DNA of 25,827 nucleotides from Pseudomonadota bacterium (lineage in GTDB: Bacteria; Pseudomonadota; Alphaproteobacteria; Acetobacterales; Acetobacteraceae): NCBI GenBank assembly GCA_021829055.1, contig JAJZCS010000001.1:1-25827 (forward strand), in the 5' to 3' direction. Both the position numbers and the translations under genes were made by a program. The stretch's first letter is position 1, and every line of letters begins with the position of its first letter. Below the pieces are notes generated by a model. It saw nothing but the letters and a program-made list of their open reading frames with translations. It had not been told where the DNA came from and did not search any database. This document shows positions 24,529-25,827 of this stretch, piece after piece.

Positions 24529-25320
24529 GTGAACGCTTCAGTCGGCTCCCTACAACCCGAGTTGGCGCTCCAGGCCGCCACGGTTGCCCCATTCTGCCCA
24601 GAAAAGTTGAACGCTCGGCTCGCATTGACAAGTGCAGTGTTACATGACGCATGGCGGGTACGTCATGATAGTTATGTCTCCCAAGGTTATTTGGACCCGC
24701 GACCGGATGGTTTTTTCCAGGATGAATACGATCAGGATGACATGTCGATCACCACTGTTCTCTACCACGAGGACGTTCCTGTCGCATCCGTACGTGTCAG
24801 TCGGCACGACACTGATCAACTTGCTCGTGGCCGGATCACGATGCCGACGTTCGAGGTTTTTTCCGACGTCATTCCCGACTTTTTGGCAAAGATCGGGCAG
24901 CCGGGTCAGCCAGCCACCGCCGCAGAGGCAAACCGCCTGGTCTGCCTCCCGGAATACCGCAAGGATCTCAGGATCATCTCCGGCCTGTTCCGCATCGCCA
25001 AGTACCTGACCAAGTATCTCGAAACCGACGTCACGTTCGTATCCGCGCGGCGGAATCATATCCCAATCTATCGCCGCATCGGTTTCCACGTCGCCGCAGA
25101 ACCCCGCCCATACAGCAAGCTCCGCTTCGACACCGCCCTGCTCGCCGCCATCTATCCAGAATACGAAACAATCCAGCGCCCCTACCCCGCACTGTCAACA
25201 GTCCGTAAGGGCGACCAATGGTACAATGCCTTGCTCACCGGCGAGCCCGTACCAGTCTTCCCCAACGGCATGAACCCATGGCGCGAAACCGCGTCCACGC
25301 ACAAGCTTGAAGCCGCGTGA
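24529..25320 (+). CDS. N-acyl amino acid synthase-like (FeeM/LuxI superfamily) acyltransferase
   Basis: A 263-residue protein from GTG 24529, with AAGGAG 6 nt upstream. It resembles FeeM-type and LuxI-type acyl-ACP-using synthases of the GNAT fold: an N-terminal substrate loop WRVRHDSYVSQGYLDPRPDG, then DEYDQDDMSITTVLYHEDVP (DxxD acidic pair at 65-68), VASVRVSR, an EANRLV strand (133-138), RKDLRIISGLFRIAKYLTKY and the closing NHIPIYRRIGFHV. Family knowledge: FeeM joins a fatty acyl chain to an amino acid (often Tyr), and LuxI makes acyl-homoserine lactones. Here the product is unknown. No LuxR-type gene is in the window. An alternative is the PEP-CTERM/exosortase-associated acyltransferase group. 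The tail past residue 215 is not family-typical. Confidence 0.72.
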   Translation: MNASVGSLQPELALQAATVAPFCPEKLNARLALTSAVLHDAWRVRHDSYVSQGYLDPRPDGFFQDEYDQDDMSITTVLYHEDVPVASVRVSRHDTDQLARGRITMPTFEVFSDVIPDFLAKIGQPGQPATAAEANRLVCLPEYRKDLRIISGLFRIAKYLTKYLETDVTFVSARRNHIPIYRRIGFHVAAEPRPYSKLRFDTALLAAIYPEYETIQRPYPALSTVRKGDQWYNALLTGEPVPVFPNGMNPWRETASTHKLEAA

Positions 25321-25322
25321 GT

Positions 25323-25571
25323 ATGCCGGAGAGTGAACCAAAGGCCAAAGCAGCCCTCGTCATCCTGTTTTCGGGTGGGGACATTCATCAATTTACTCTG
25401 CCATTTAATGCTCAGAGGCAGGAAGAGATTTGGCAATGGATTGGCCCGTTCGGCGGACGCAGGCCACATCCCCCTCCAAGTGAGACGAAAGCCGGACGAC
25501 GAGCAGAGCTCCAACAAAGCGGGGGTGGTGTTCGGCGCATCGACCGATTCGCCATCGAGCTCCATCCCTGA
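25323..25571 (+). CDS. Possible small hypothetical frame after the acyltransferase
   Basis: About 82 residues from ATG 25323 (a GTG at 25317 overlaps the acyltransferase stop). No ribosome site and no recognisable motif. Its middle (HQFTLPFNAQRQEEIWQWIG) looks plausible, while the Pro/Arg-rich tail looks random. It may not be a gene. The rest of 25321-25591 shows no recognised coding sequence. Confidence 0.2.
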   Translation: MPESEPKAKAALVILFSGGDIHQFTLPFNAQRQEEIWQWIGPFGGRRPHPPPSETKAGRRAELQQSGGGVRRIDRFAIELHP

Positions 25572-25591
25572 TGGCGTGGTCGTCTGTCTGC

Positions 25592-25680
25592 TCACGCGAG
25601 AATGAGGCCACGACATAGCTGCTCATATAGCGGCAGCGCCGGCACGCCCGTTTCTGCACATCCTTTCATCAGCGCCTGCC
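25592..25680 (-). pseudogene. C-terminal fragment of an unknown protein cut off by an IS630-family element
   Basis: The minus-strand frame reads DRQALMKGCAETGVPALPLY then EQLCRGLILA-stop at 25592, ending exactly where the IS630 end begins. The composition looks protein-like but I cannot name the family. It is either a gene truncated by the insertion, with its 5' part beyond the window, or a chance frame. Confidence 0.35.
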
Positions 25681-25684
25681 GGTC

Positions 25685-25827
25685 TAGAGCGCGATGGCTC
25701 TACGTTGACGCATATCCTGAGTTAACGAGGTAATTGGCGCACTCGTCGGGGGAGAACTCGTTGAGTAGCGTGCCGATGCGCCTCCAGGTTGCCTCGACAG
25801 TGCGTTCCGCGGCTTTTCGGAGCAGGT
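25685..25827 (-). mobile_element. IS630-family insertion sequence, one end
   Basis: The transposase C-terminus lies against an end carrying TAGAGC (25685-25690) and GCTCTA (25697-25702), a 6-bp inverted pair that also contains the transposase stop. IS630 elements insert at TA, and a TA is present at 25685-25686, so this is the probable border. The other end is beyond the window. Confidence 0.65.
25700..25827 (-). CDS. IS630-family transposase, C-terminal end (cut by window edge)
   Basis: The minus-strand frame gives LLRKAAERTVEATWRRIGTL then LNEFSPDECANYLVNSGYAS-T-stop at 25700. That matches the usual C-terminus of IS630/Tc1-mariner-type DDE transposases ('AERT.E..W..IG.LLD.F...EC.NY...AGY..T'). 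About 42 residues are visible without lesions; whether the whole gene is intact lies outside the window. Confidence 0.85.
   Translation of the reverse strand, partial: LLRKAAERTVEATWRRIGTLLNEFSPDECANYLVNSGYAST

Noticed and set aside
25182..25616. Minus-strand 144-residue frame opposite the acyltransferase 3' end
   Set aside because: It overlaps the end of the acyltransferase coding region and has no recognisable domain.
1..25827. tRNA, rRNA, CRISPR repeats, riboswitch
   Set aside because: Searched by eye in the intergenic gaps on both strands; no cloverleaf, regular repeat array or known riboswitch core was recognised.

Overview
The window looks like chromosomal DNA from a GC-rich alphaproteobacterium, most likely an acetic-acid-bacterium relative in the Rhodospirillales/Acetobacteraceae. 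That assignment is inferred from gene content: DUF2125, two-subunit GlyQ/GlyS, ppdK directly after glyS, and an rpe-heparinase-...-purH order. I ran no database search. Almost all intact genes lie on the minus strand. Plus-strand material is limited to a small membrane-protein gene, a LuxI/FeeM-like acyltransferase and a decayed IS1380 transposase.

Layout from left to right. (1) 1-2309: an SbcD-like nuclease and a YhaN-like ATPase (cut by the window edge) form a DNA-repair pair, with a small unknown protein upstream. (2) 2359-2948: a decayed IS3-family element. (3) 3153-5814: a DUF2125 envelope protein and a D-Ala-D-Ala carboxypeptidase carrying a C-terminal SPOR domain. (4) 5815-7008: no intact gene, but an internally deleted IS1380 transposase and strong palindromes. 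(5) 7009-12638: the glyQ-glyS-ppdK operon, with a small membrane-protein gene diverging from it. (6) 13361-14295: a second IS3-family remnant that has lost the catalytic core of its transposase, ending 18 bp from the purH stop. (7) 14313-20848: a tight minus-strand run transcribed as rpe, heparinase II/III-like, galE, GT4 glycosyltransferase, creA-like, purH. Two of its junctions are stop/start overlaps. (8) 21061-24222: recR downstream of a membrane PAS-GGDEF-EAL cyclic-di-GMP protein. (9) 24529-25320: an N-acyl amino acid synthase-like (FeeM/LuxI superfamily) gene, divergent from the GGDEF-EAL gene. (10) 25592-25827: the C-terminal end of an unknown reading frame, apparently cut by an IS630-family element that runs off the window.

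Most of the window is core metabolism and maintenance: translation (glyQS), central carbon (ppdK, rpe), purines (purH), recombination (recR, SbcD/YhaN) and cell wall (carboxypeptidase). The accessory signal is in two places. One is the insertion of galE and a glycosyltransferase into the rpe/heparinase/purH run, which suggests a surface polysaccharide step. The other is the divergent pair of a cyclic-di-GMP enzyme and an acyl-signal-type synthase. Four transposon traces from three IS families sit at the seams between blocks. I found no tRNA, rRNA, CRISPR array or origin. I do not see a convincing wholly new system. The best lead is the 21787-25320 signalling pair.
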